Shown: positions 6,584 to 14,840 of the stretch, one piece after another
Position numbering within the stretch: the stretch's first letter is position 1
Layout: each line of letters begins with the position of its first letter
NCBI GenBank assembly: GCA_009777235.1
Contig: WRMH01000002.1
Location: 124,001 to 188,000 of the forward strand
Length of the DNA stretch: 64,000 bases
Direction of reading: 5' to 3'
DNA from: Oscillospiraceae bacterium
GTDB lineage: Bacteria; Bacillota; Clostridia; Oscillospirales; Oscillospiraceae
The notes under the pieces: model-generated
The model's database searches: none
The model's input: only the letters and a program-made list of their open reading frames with translations
What the model was told of the DNA's origin: nothing
Position numbers and translations under genes: made by a program

Positions 6584-8983
6584 CTACCTCCTGCCGACTA
6601 CCTTTTCCTCCGGCAGGAATTTGAGCAAAATCTTATGCAATTCTTTGACGATAATCGGTTTTGAGAGAAAGGCGTTCATACCCGCCTCAATAAACATTTT
6701 CTCTATGCCGGACATGGCGTTTGCCGAGAGCGCGACAATGGGGACGGTCTCAAATCTTCCGCCGAGAGCGCGAATGGCTTTAGCGGCCTCGCAGCCATCC
6801 ATAATCGGCATCATATGGTCGAAAAACGCCATATCAAAATCTTCTTTTTGTATTTTCTCAAGCCCCTCTCTTCCGTTTTGCGCCGTGATGACGGTTATCC
6901 CGTATTGGCGGAGCATTCCATCCGCTACGGAGAGATTGACCGGATTGTCGTCAACAAGCAAAACGCGGGCGTTTTCTGTCTTGAAGTCGCCAAGCCGCGC
7001 TTCTTTTCGCCGGTCGGCGCCGCAAAGCTCCAAGTCCGCCCCGCTCAGGCAGCGCGCAATGCTCGCGGCGAGCAGCGGCCTGTTTAACGCCGAGACGCCA
7101 AGGTTGACATCGTGCATATCTTTCATCAAAACGAGATGAGCTTTTGGCGGTGTTTTCAAATCTGAAATCAGCTTTAGCGCCGACTTATCGTAAAACACAT
7201 GGGTATAGCTCTTGTGACCCCGTCCTTTACCACGCTCGCTTAACTTTTTCTCAAAATCGTCAAAGTCCCCGCACACATGATGCGCCGCGCCAAGATCGAA
7301 AAGCATCTCGCGCAGAGCCTTTGCGTAATAAATATTCGGCTCAAAAGCAAGGATTTTATATTTTTCAGCTTCATTGAGCGAAGCGATCATACCCTCGTGC
7401 TTTCCCGGGCAAATGATGTAAAATGAGAAAACCGAGCCTTCCCCATACACGCTTTTTACACTGATTTCGCCGCCCATCATTTCTATCAGGCTCTTTGTGA
7501 TAGAAAGACCCAAGCCCGTTCCCGCGATATTTCTGTTTTTCTTCGTGTCAAGCTGCGCGAACGCACCAAAGAGCTTTCCCATCTCCTCGCTTTTCATGCC
7601 CATTCCGGTATCCCGGACGGCAAAAATCAGCTTTAACCCGTCCTCAAGCTGCTCACAGGTCACGGAAAGTGACACCTCGCCCTCTTTTGTGAACTTAACG
7701 GCGTTATTCATGAGGTTAATAAGGCATTGCTTTATCCTCACCTCGTCGCCGTTTATTTCGGGTGGTATATTCTTGGAGACAAACGCCGTCAGAGCAAGCC
7801 CCGCAGACTGCGCTTTGACATTTATGACGCTCAAGGTATCGTTGATGAGCGACGCTATGTCAACGGGCGCAGAAATGATTTCCATTTTCTCCGCGCTGAG
7901 TTTAGAAAAGTCAAGAATATCGTTTATGATCGTCAGCAGTGACAACGCCGAGTTTTTGATCGTCAGCGCGTGCGAGCGTTGTTCGTTGTCGAGCGGGGTT
8001 GTTAAAATAAGCTCTGTCATACCGACAACGGCGTTCATGGGCGTTCGTATTTCGTGGCTCATGTTGGCAAGAAAGCTGGATTTTTGCTTGTCCGCTTCTT
8101 CCGCGATCCTCTTTGCTTCCATGATCTCGGTGATGTCCGTAAACTCAAAAGTGCGGGCGACTCCTTTTTTTCCTACGAGCGAGGAGCGGAGCATATAGTG
8201 GCGCGTTTCGCCTCCCTCGCGTATCTCTATCGCTTCCTCTATCGTGTCGTCTCTTTCCATTATGCCCTGTATGGCGGGCATAATACCTTTCATATGGCAC
8301 ATATCCAAAAACGCGCGGTCTTTGGCATATTGCCTGTCGGATATGCCGAGCCATATTGACATCGCCTGCGTGATATGGTCAACCCGGGCATGTTCGTTGA
8401 TAAAAGCCATATAGCCCGTTGATGTTTGAAGAAGCCTGTCGAAGGCTTCGCCTGTATGCCGAAATTGCATATAGGCATTGGTCGCCTGTCTGCAAATGAA
8501 ATATATCAGCAAATTTACCATAATCACCGCGGCAAAGCCGACAATGTCATCAAAAACCGGCAGATATTTCCCCGACATCTGTATACCCAAACCAAAGGAT
8601 AAAAAGGCTAAGGTGGCGCTGTTGACGCTCATGGATATCAAAAGCCCTTTTGGATTCAAAAACAGCATACTAAGGAGCGAGCAGCCGACAATATAAAAAT
8701 AGAAAACCCATTCGCCGCCGTGAGCAAAGGCCACCCACAGCATCTCTGGAATGACCATTGATACCGGAATGAGGACGGACAGCAGACGCTCCGGCGCTTT
8801 TTTGCGAAGCACGATTCCGAGCACTATCTGCACAAGGCTCGCCGCCACCCGGAGTGTGAGAGATAGCGCGTTGACATTCGGGTCAATCATTACCACTACC
8901 TGTTTTACAGCCGCGTAGAACACGACCATAAAAAATGAAAGTTTTTTTGCCGAAGCAACTAAAGAAAAACTGTTTTTTGTCAT
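6584..8983 (-). CDS. Hybrid sensor histidine kinase with receiver domain
   Basis: A 799-residue membrane kinase. Residues about 15-165 contain five to six membrane segments. A PAS-like region follows (about 180-285). The HisKA box is [20 protein letters not shown] with phospho-acceptor His310. The HATPase domain shows [16 protein letters not shown] and GTGLGLSI (about 420-520), and a degenerate receiver-like segment may lie at about 540-650. A full receiver domain is at about 675-790 ([21 protein letters not shown], the K of LSKPI). It is last in a four-gene minus-strand operon after an HPt protein, a receiver protein and a diacylglycerol-kinase-like protein, which together form a complete phosphorelay set. 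The input signal is unknown. Confidence 0.93.
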   Translation of the reverse strand: MTKNSFSLVASAKKLSFFMVVFYAAVKQVVVMIDPNVNALSLTLRVAASLVQIVLGIVLRKKAPERLLSVLIPVSMVIPEMLWVAFAHGGEWVFYFYIVGCSLLSMLFLNPKGLLISMSVNSATLAFLSFGLGIQMSGKYLPVFDDIVGFAAVIMVNLLIYFICRQATNAYMQFRHTGEAFDRLLQTSTGYMAFINEHARVDHITQAMSIWLGISDRQYAKDRAFLDMCHMKGIMPAIQGIMERDDTIEEAIEIREGGETRHYMLRSSLVGKKGVARTFEFTDITEIMEAKRIAEEADKQKSSFLANMSHEIRTPMNAVVGMTELILTTPLDNEQRSHALTIKNSALSLLTIINDILDFSKLSAEKMEIISAPVDIASLINDTLSVINVKAQSAGLALTAFVSKNIPPEINGDEVRIKQCLINLMNNAVKFTKEGEVSLSVTCEQLEDGLKLIFAVRDTGMGMKSEEMGKLFGAFAQLDTKKNRNIAGTGLGLSITKSLIEMMGGEISVKSVYGEGSVFSFYIICPGKHEGMIASLNEAEKYKILAFEPNIYYAKALREMLFDLGAAHHVCGDFDDFEKKLSERGKGRGHKSYTHVFYDKSALKLISDLKTPPKAHLVLMKDMHDVNLGVSALNRPLLAASIARCLSGADLELCGADRRKEARLGDFKTENARVLLVDDNPVNLSVADGMLRQYGITVITAQNGREGLEKIQKEDFDMAFFDHMMPIMDGCEAAKAIRALGGRFETVPIVALSANAMSGIEKMFIEAGMNAFLSKPIIVKELHKILLKFLPEEKVVGRR

Positions 8984-9081
8984 CTTTGCCCTTTCCCGCT
9001 GCCGCTTTTTGCTTTTGCCGCCTGCCGCCTCGTATTGCGCGCCGCCCCTTGCGCACCGCCCTTTGCGCGGCGTGTTTTGTG

Positions 9082-10035
9082 CTACGCTTTTTTGTAAATA
9101 AGCGGAAGCTGTGAAACATCAATGCCGCCCGGACACACAAAGTCTATGGCGGCGGGTATGATCTCGTATGAAACGCCGCGCTCATAAAACTTTTCGTTAT
9201 CCATGCTCATAATAATATCGCTTTGTGCCAAAACAGAGATTTTTTTGCCGCGTTCATGCAAAACAAGCCCGTTTAACTTTTCATGCCCCCCTGCGGCATA
9301 GGTCTGCACGGACTGTAACATCTTTATTTTTGATATTTTCTTCATAAGATAAATATCCATCAACCCGTCGTTTGGGTGAGCCTCCGGCGCGGGCGTCATA
9401 TTGCTGCCATAACACGGGCCTCCCGCTATCAGCATGGTGGCATATTCCCCGCTGTAATCCTTGCCGTCAATATCTATTTCGTAGTGTTGCGTGATGGCGT
9501 TGCTGCGCCCGATTGCCCGAAACACCGCGAGAATACAGGAAAGATTGTATGGCAGATTAGACCGCGCCATTATGTCAGAGGTATATCTGTCAATGACGGC
9601 TTCAAGCCCAATCGTTATGTAGCCGACTCCGTAAATATTCTTATTGCACATGAGGTCAATTGGCGTCACGTCGGAATACACCTGATTTGCTATGGAGGCG
9701 AACAAATGTTCCTTGTCCGCTCCAAAATAGTGAATGAAGAAGTTGTTGCCGCCCATAGGGTACGCGGCGATTTGCACGTTTGGCAGCCCGGCTGTGCCGT
9801 TGATGGCCTCAAAGAGCATACCGGAACCGCCCATAGCGTGTATGCGGACGGGTTCGGGCGATTTTTGCGCAAACCGGTTTGCATACCCCATGCCGTCTCT
9901 CGCCCAACGGGTTACGTGTATATGGAAATTTTCCATTCCCGTATCACGGAAAAAAGCCTCGATTTCGTCCGTAAGCTCTCTCACCCGCCCTTTGACCTTG
10001 GCGGCAATCGGGTTGATTAGAAACAAATGCTTCAT
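9082..10035 (-). CDS. Diacylglycerol kinase-family protein with altered catalytic loop
   Basis: A 317-residue protein of the DAGK/YegS/BmrU lipid-kinase family. The N-terminus [15 protein letters not shown] matches the family start. The nucleotide-binding loop, usually GGDGTxxEVxNG, reads [15 protein letters not shown] (about residues 69-83), with Ser and Met in place of Asp and Thr. The usual PxGTGND appears as PMGGNNFF. The C-terminal half retains [14 protein letters not shown] and the late [30 protein letters not shown] block. The substitutions suggest altered nucleotide use or loss of kinase activity; the fold is probably retained. It sits between a receiver protein and the hybrid kinase in one operon, so it may supply a lipid signal or serve as a sensor. 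Confidence 0.82.
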   Translation of the reverse strand: MKHLFLINPIAAKVKGRVRELTDEIEAFFRDTGMENFHIHVTRWARDGMGYANRFAQKSPEPVRIHAMGGSGMLFEAINGTAGLPNVQIAAYPMGGNNFFIHYFGADKEHLFASIANQVYSDVTPIDLMCNKNIYGVGYITIGLEAVIDRYTSDIMARSNLPYNLSCILAVFRAIGRSNAITQHYEIDIDGKDYSGEYATMLIAGGPCYGSNMTPAPEAHPNDGLMDIYLMKKISKIKMLQSVQTYAAGGHEKLNGLVLHERGKKISVLAQSDIIMSMDNEKFYERGVSYEIIPAAIDFVCPGGIDVSQLPLIYKKA

Positions 10036-10042
10036 GCCCGCG

Positions 10043-11056
10043 TTACCCCTCCTCCGCTTTCAAAAAGTCCGCAATCTTTGCGACGAGCATATCCCTGATG
10101 GCCGGCTTGATGATAAAATCGTTCGCGCCCGCCTGCATCGCGGCAAGGACATATTCTTTTTCGGCGTTGCTTGTCAGTATGATTATGGGGGTGGTCCTGA
10201 ATCTCAAAAGGGAGCGGATTTTTTTTGCCAATGTAATGCCGTCCATTTCCGGCATATCTATATCAAGGATAAATAAGTCAATTTTTTGCTTTTCTATGGC
10301 TTTTAAGGCGGCGATGCCGCTTGTCAGCGGAAAAACCTTATATCTTCCCCTTAGATACCCGCCAACCGTTTCGAGTATTTCCGGGCGGTCGTCAACCATC
10401 ATAATATTATGCCGCGCAACACCCGCTATATCAAACATTGCTTCCTCGATTTGCGCGTTATACATATCAATCAGCTCATCTATCAACGCGCTCCCGTCCC
10501 TATCTTCGCGCAGTTCCAAGATAAGCCTTTTTGCCGTTTCGTTTGATTTGAGAAGCGTCATGTCCTCAAGCATCCTTGCGGCATACGCCGGGTCGGTAGT
10601 TTCTAAAAGCGTTTTTATCGCGCTCAAGTTCTTTACCGTATCACCCATCATTTCGATTTTTTTACTGTTTGCGCGTGAGCCGTAGCTTCTGTTCATGGCA
10701 GTTTGCATACTGATAGAAAGGGATAGCACATTTGTTGTAAATGGCGGAAGCAGTTTTTTGCACATCTCAAGATCAAAATACACGCTGTCGGCCGCTCTAA
10801 GGAGCTTTCTGCCTTCGCTCAAAAGCCATACGGCTTTCACCTCCTCCAGCAAAGAGACTATTTTTTTGATCGAGTCGCCAAAGCACAGGTTTACGTTGCT
10901 CGAATTTTGCGGCATATTTTTTTGAACCGTTTCGGTCAAACCGGGTATGACATCAATAAAGATATCAATATTCCTTGCGATTTGGTTAAGATTGCTGTTT
11001 CTCCCAATCATAAGCCCGCCAATATTTTTGATATAGTCCAATTCAGCCCCCGGCAT
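10043..11056 (-). CDS. Response-regulator protein with C-terminal receiver domain
   Basis: A 337-residue protein. Residues 1-210 are mostly helical, with no domain I can name. Residues about 213-335 are a receiver domain: IMMVDDRPEILETVG (acidic pocket), phospho-acceptor Asp in LFILDIDMPEMDGITLA, conserved Thr/Ser in IIILTSN and Lys in FIIKPA. There is no DNA-binding output, so it probably acts through protein contact or as a phosphate carrier. Its stop is one base from the next gene upstream in the operon (HPt protein) and 7 bases before the lipid-kinase-like gene. The reversed order (output region before receiver) is unusual for response regulators. Confidence 0.88.
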   Translation of the reverse strand: MPGAELDYIKNIGGLMIGRNSNLNQIARNIDIFIDVIPGLTETVQKNMPQNSSNVNLCFGDSIKKIVSLLEEVKAVWLLSEGRKLLRAADSVYFDLEMCKKLLPPFTTNVLSLSISMQTAMNRSYGSRANSKKIEMMGDTVKNLSAIKTLLETTDPAYAARMLEDMTLLKSNETAKRLILELREDRDGSALIDELIDMYNAQIEEAMFDIAGVARHNIMMVDDRPEILETVGGYLRGRYKVFPLTSGIAALKAIEKQKIDLFILDIDMPEMDGITLAKKIRSLLRFRTTPIIILTSNAEKEYVLAAMQAGANDFIIKPAIRDMLVAKIADFLKAEEG

Positions 11057-11057
11057 T

Positions 11058-12383
11058 TTATATTCCCCCTTGTATTATTTTTTCCACAATGGCCGCCGCG
11101 CCCTCGCAGTCATAGCTCTCTAAACAAGACGCCGCCTCGCCTATAAGCGCGTCTTTTTCCTCGCCGTATGAAAACTCCCGCGCGTTTTTCAGTATTTCCG
11201 CCGCTTCATAGGCATCGTAACTGTCCGCCGCTTCCTTGACTTTTTCGAGAATGTCAAAAAGTGCCGCAGTATCACCGCGCGGACGCTCTTCACTGTCCGT
11301 CTCCGGCATGGATTGACTGAGCCTTTTGTGAAAGTCGAGCAATAACTCCAAAAATGGCGGATAGCTCTCTTTGCATATGGCAAGCTCGCCTGTTTTCGCC
11401 GCTTTTTCAATCTGTGCCGCCGCCGCGCCAAGCCTCACTGCTCCTATGTTGTTGAGCGAGCCTTTTAATCCGTGTATTTGCACGCCAAACGCGGGCAAAT
11501 CCGAGTCTATCAGCGCTTTTGCCGTTTGCGCCACATTTGGCGTAAGGCGGATAAAGAGCCTGACCGTCCTTAAATAAACGTCCGCAAGCCCGCCCATTGT
11601 CAAAAGCGCGTTATCAACGTCCAACCCTTTTACCTCCCGCAGCAGGGAAATGAGTTGTTCTTCCCGCGTGTTATTTATGACGGCGTCGGTGCTGACAGCA
11701 GGGATTGCTTCGCCGGTGTTTGGACCAGAAGTGTTGGCTTCAGCCATATCGTTTTTTGATGGGTCTGATTCGGCTTGATTTTGCGATTTGTTTTGAGCGG
11801 CCTCAAAAAGCGAAATCCACTCGGAGAGCTTTCGCGCTGTATAAAGTAAATATTCTTCATCCTCCGTGACCGAAATATCGCCATCCCGATCGCTTTCCAA
11901 GATAATATAACCCTTTATTCCGTCCGCGGCCGTCAGCGGAACAAGGCAAACCATGCACGTGTTTTCCCCCGCAAAGCCCGCGTTTTGCTCGCGCAACATA
12001 AAACCGTTGAAAAATATAAATACTTTCCCCTCCAGCAGCTCCATAATTTGCGCATGGTGTGAGAAGTATGCCGATTCTTCGCTAATGGATTGTCCATCTT
12101 CGCCAAAAAAACGGGAAAGCACGTAAAAATCGTTTGCGCTTGCATAGACAAAAGTGGTTTTCAGCGATTTGAAGCGGTAATGAAGCATCGCCTGAACCAT
12201 TTGATAAGCCTGTCCGATACTGTTTGCCTCTTTGGCAAACAGCTCAAAATTCAGCTCGGCGGCGGCAATCGCCTGCGCCTGCTTCGATTTGATTATGGAG
12301 ACAAAAAGCTGCTCATCCATGCGAAACATCTCATCAGGCAGCGCGGCGGTTTTAGCTTTGTACTCTCTTCGCAATAATTTCAT
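11058..12383 (-). CDS. GAF-like/HPt phosphotransfer protein
   Basis: A 441-residue cytoplasmic protein and first gene of the phosphorelay operon. Residues about 25-195 resemble a GAF-type sensory region (VFIFFNGFMLREQNAG, CLVPLTAADGIKGYIILES). A low-complexity Asn/Ser/Glu linker spans about 196-240. Residues about 260-345 form an HPt domain with the phospho-accepting histidine in AFGVQIHGLKGSLNNIGA (His304) and the supporting ALLDIEKAA-type helix. A C-terminal helical region (about 370-441) may be a second four-helix unit. HPt domains move phosphate between the receiver of a hybrid kinase and a separate receiver, and both partners are encoded downstream. The start at 12383 has only a weak GGAAAGAAG site. 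Confidence 0.85.
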   Translation of the reverse strand: MKLLRREYKAKTAALPDEMFRMDEQLFVSIIKSKQAQAIAAAELNFELFAKEANSIGQAYQMVQAMLHYRFKSLKTTFVYASANDFYVLSRFFGEDGQSISEESAYFSHHAQIMELLEGKVFIFFNGFMLREQNAGFAGENTCMVCLVPLTAADGIKGYIILESDRDGDISVTEDEEYLLYTARKLSEWISLFEAAQNKSQNQAESDPSKNDMAEANTSGPNTGEAIPAVSTDAVINNTREEQLISLLREVKGLDVDNALLTMGGLADVYLRTVRLFIRLTPNVAQTAKALIDSDLPAFGVQIHGLKGSLNNIGAVRLGAAAAQIEKAAKTGELAICKESYPPFLELLLDFHKRLSQSMPETDSEERPRGDTAALFDILEKVKEAADSYDAYEAAEILKNAREFSYGEEKDALIGEAASCLESYDCEGAAAIVEKIIQGGI

Positions 12384-12596
12384 ATATCATATCTTCTTTC
12401 CGATACTTACATGATATTGTAGGACGTGCGACGACATAATTCAAGTACCCATTGGGTAGTGGTTCTCTATATCTGTGCAATTTAATTATAAATGAAAGCG
12501 CATATAAAACAATATTTGCACCACTATACCCGGTATAACCGCGCTTCCCTCTTCGCACATCAATATTGTATTATAGCAATAAACCCAAATGAAAAA

Positions 12597-12626
12597 GCCA
12601 ATTCTCTCAAACTTGACAGAATTGGC
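12597..12626 (-). terminator. Intrinsic terminator of the 5'-nucleotidase gene
   Basis: Minus-strand stem GCCAATTCT/AGAATTGGC with a 12-base loop, followed by TTTTTC. It lies 31 bases past the nucleotidase stop. An almost identical hairpin occurs at 25378-25407. Confidence 0.8.
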
Positions 12627-12656
12627 CCTTATTCCACGCGTCCTACGGACGCGGTT

Positions 12657-14303
12657 TTATCGGTTTCCTACATAGAGAACCTGCTGCGGGTATATCAGAT
12701 TCGGGTTTCTTATATCCGGATTTAGCTTCCACAGCTCCTGCCAAGTCAGGCCGTATCTCGGGGCAATTTTACTGAGCCAGTCGCCCCGCACGACGATATA
12801 GTATGTCGGCGAGGATTCTTCCACCGTCAGCCTGCCGTCGGGGTCTGCGTTTATTGCGGGATTTGTCGCCAAATACGCTACGAGAGCCTCCGCGTCGCTG
12901 CCGTAATATTTTATATTCTTTCCGTTTGCGATCGTTTCGTAACCGTCGCCACCCGCCGCTATAAAGTCAATCGTCGCCACCGTATAGGTTTTGTTTTGAT
13001 CAAACAGGCTGCCGTCTTGCATTGTCACGTTTTTGACTCTGCTGCCCGATTCCTCTCCCGGGTCAATAGTGAAGCGTATTCCCGATACCTGAACGAACAG
13101 CCCCGCCTGCTGCGGATACTCGCTCACGCCGTGCTCCAGCGCAGACAGCACATCGGCGCCCGTCAGTTCTACCGTCACTAAGATATTTGAATATGGCATT
13201 GCGGAGAGCACGTCTCCCATCGTAATATCCCCGGGGTTAATGGTTGCGCGGATTCCGCCGCCATTAAAAATGGCAATATCCGCGCCTGTGGCGTGGCGCA
13301 TGGAATCCGTGATCAGGTTAGCAAGGTTGGTTTCAGATGTCCTGACAAATTCCCTCTCGCCTTGCAGCATGACAGGGGTATGCCCCACGACAATGCTTGT
13401 TATCGGCTCTATTTTTGCTTCCTCTTCTTCGATTATCGCCATAATTTTTTCGTCGGCGATAAGGTCGTCCCCGACAGCGACAAGCCGCGCGGACTTTGAT
13501 GTTACCGAGCCGTTTTCGACAGTAAGCTCCACAATGCCGATGTTTTGACCGTGCTGCCCGGTTTGGGCTATCAGCGTGCTGCCGACAAGAAGCCCCTCGT
13601 CGAGCTTGCTGTGGCTGTGCCCGTCAATGATCAAATCAATGCCGGGAACTGCCGCCAAAGCATCGCTGCGGTGGGCGGGCGCGGACGATTCGTCCATTCC
13701 CAGATGCACCAACGCGATTATCACATCGCAGTCTTTCAATGCGCTGACCATCAGCTTTGCAGTTTCGGTCGGGTCTGCGAAAGTCAAGCCCGCCACGTTG
13801 CGCGGGTCGGATTTGGTGACTGTCTCGGGCGATGCAATCCCGAACACGCCAACTGTCACGCCCGCAACGTCAAAGATTTCATACGGCTTGAATAAGTCCG
13901 TGCCGTCGGCTTTTTTGACATTCGCCGCGAGTATGGGAAAATCCATCATGCCGGACAGCTCCAGCAATTTGTCAGTGCCAAAGTTGAAATCATGGTTGCC
14001 CGCCACCATCGCGCTGTAGCCGACGGCGTTCATAAGCTCAACCATCGTCTCACCTTTTGACAGGTTTGCCGCCGTCTGACCGTGCAAACTGTCTCCCGCG
14101 TCCAAAATCAATACGTTGCCCCGCGTTTTTGCCATCTGCGAAATGTACGGTTCTGCAGAGACCCTGCCGTGACGGTCGTTGACATGGATCACTGTGATCG
14201 TGACCTCGCTGTCCGCAGCTGCCCCGGCGGGCAGTATCAGCCATGACAGCATCAAAAGGACTGCCAAAAGAATTGTTGCGTTTCGTTTAATTTTCGTGTT
14301 CAT
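12657..14303 (-). CDS. Secreted 5'-nucleotidase/UshA-type metallophosphatase with LysM domain
   Basis: Hydrolyses nucleotides (or 2',3'-cyclic or UDP-sugar substrates) outside the cell. Of 548 residues, 1-30 are a signal peptide (LLAVLLMLSWLILPAGAAA). The metallophosphatase domain (about 33-260) shows VNDRHGRV, LILDAGDSLHG, GNHDFNFG and the late IDGHSHSKL. The C-terminal nucleotide-binding domain (about 300-480) has FNGGGIRA and the late TIDFIAAGGDGYE block. Residues about 500-548 are a LysM motif (YYIVVRGDWLSKIAPRYGLT, then NPDIRNPNLIYPQQVLYV), which would anchor the enzyme to peptidoglycan. It has its own terminator. A probable role is phosphate and nucleoside scavenging at the wall. Confidence 0.93.
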   Translation of the reverse strand: MNTKIKRNATILLAVLLMLSWLILPAGAAADSEVTITVIHVNDRHGRVSAEPYISQMAKTRGNVLILDAGDSLHGQTAANLSKGETMVELMNAVGYSAMVAGNHDFNFGTDKLLELSGMMDFPILAANVKKADGTDLFKPYEIFDVAGVTVGVFGIASPETVTKSDPRNVAGLTFADPTETAKLMVSALKDCDVIIALVHLGMDESSAPAHRSDALAAVPGIDLIIDGHSHSKLDEGLLVGSTLIAQTGQHGQNIGIVELTVENGSVTSKSARLVAVGDDLIADEKIMAIIEEEEAKIEPITSIVVGHTPVMLQGEREFVRTSETNLANLITDSMRHATGADIAIFNGGGIRATINPGDITMGDVLSAMPYSNILVTVELTGADVLSALEHGVSEYPQQAGLFVQVSGIRFTIDPGEESGSRVKNVTMQDGSLFDQNKTYTVATIDFIAAGGDGYETIANGKNIKYYGSDAEALVAYLATNPAINADPDGRLTVEESSPTYYIVVRGDWLSKIAPRYGLTWQELWKLNPDIRNPNLIYPQQVLYVGNR

Positions 14304-14386
14304 GTTTTTTCTCCTTGTCGTTTGGGGTCTCTACCCATAGTAAATTTGATTTTGTGAGCCGCAATCTTATTTTTATTGATGACGGC

Positions 14387-14472
14387 CACAGCCGGTAGCA
14401 TAACCGGTGCACAGCCGGTAGCATAACCGGTGCACAGCCTGTAGCATAACCGGTGCACAGCCGGCAGCATAA
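14387..14472. repeat. Tandem 23-bp repeat, 3.7 copies
   Basis: The unit CACAGCCGGTAGCATAACCGGTG occurs at 14387-14409, 14410-14432 and 14433-14455, and partially at 14456-14472. Single-base differences (CCTGTAG, CCGGCAG) mark copies 3 and 4. Each unit contains the palindrome ACCGGT. It lies between the STAS gene stop and the leader of the nucleotidase gene. Confidence 0.9.
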
Positions 14473-14491
14473 ATACCGTACTGTTCGGTAT

Positions 14492-14791
14492 TCATTCGAT
14501 ATCTAAAAACTCAACAAAACCCGTCATCTCAAAGACTTCCATAACGTCCTCCGAAACCCCGCGCAAGATCATCTTTGAGCCTTTTGCGTTTGCCGTTTCG
14601 TATCCGGTAAAAAGCACGCGCAGACCCGCCGAAGCAATATAGGCAACCTTTGCAAAGTCAAGCACAACGTCTTGCGCCTCATCAAACGCGGGTATTAGCG
14701 TCTCTTGAAATTGCTGTGACGTGGTTGTGCTGATTTTGCCTTCAATAGCAAGAATGATCCTTCCGTTTTCCTGTGTTTTGCCGATGTTCAT
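14492..14791 (-). CDS. STAS-domain anti-anti-sigma factor
   Basis: A 99-residue single STAS domain of the SpoIIAA/RsbV kind, which binds a serine-kinase anti-sigma factor when dephosphorylated. The start chosen is ATG 14791 (MNIGKTQENG), 10 bases after GGGGGGACTCT; an upstream in-frame ATG at 14863 would overlap the preceding gene and has no ribosome site. The phosphorylation loop reads AKVAYIASAGLRVLF, with Ser in the usual position. It is the last gene of the leader-peptide export operon, 49 bases after the second ABC gene. A PP2C phosphatase that could dephosphorylate it lies at 23729-25318; no matching kinase is visible in the window. Confidence 0.88.
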   Translation of the reverse strand: MNIGKTQENGRIILAIEGKISTTTSQQFQETLIPAFDEAQDVVLDFAKVAYIASAGLRVLFTGYETANAKGSKMILRGVSEDVMEVFEMTGFVEFLDIE

Positions 14792-14840
14792 TGAGAGTCC
14801 CCCCTGCTCGTTTATTTGATATATTCCCATATCCCTGATG

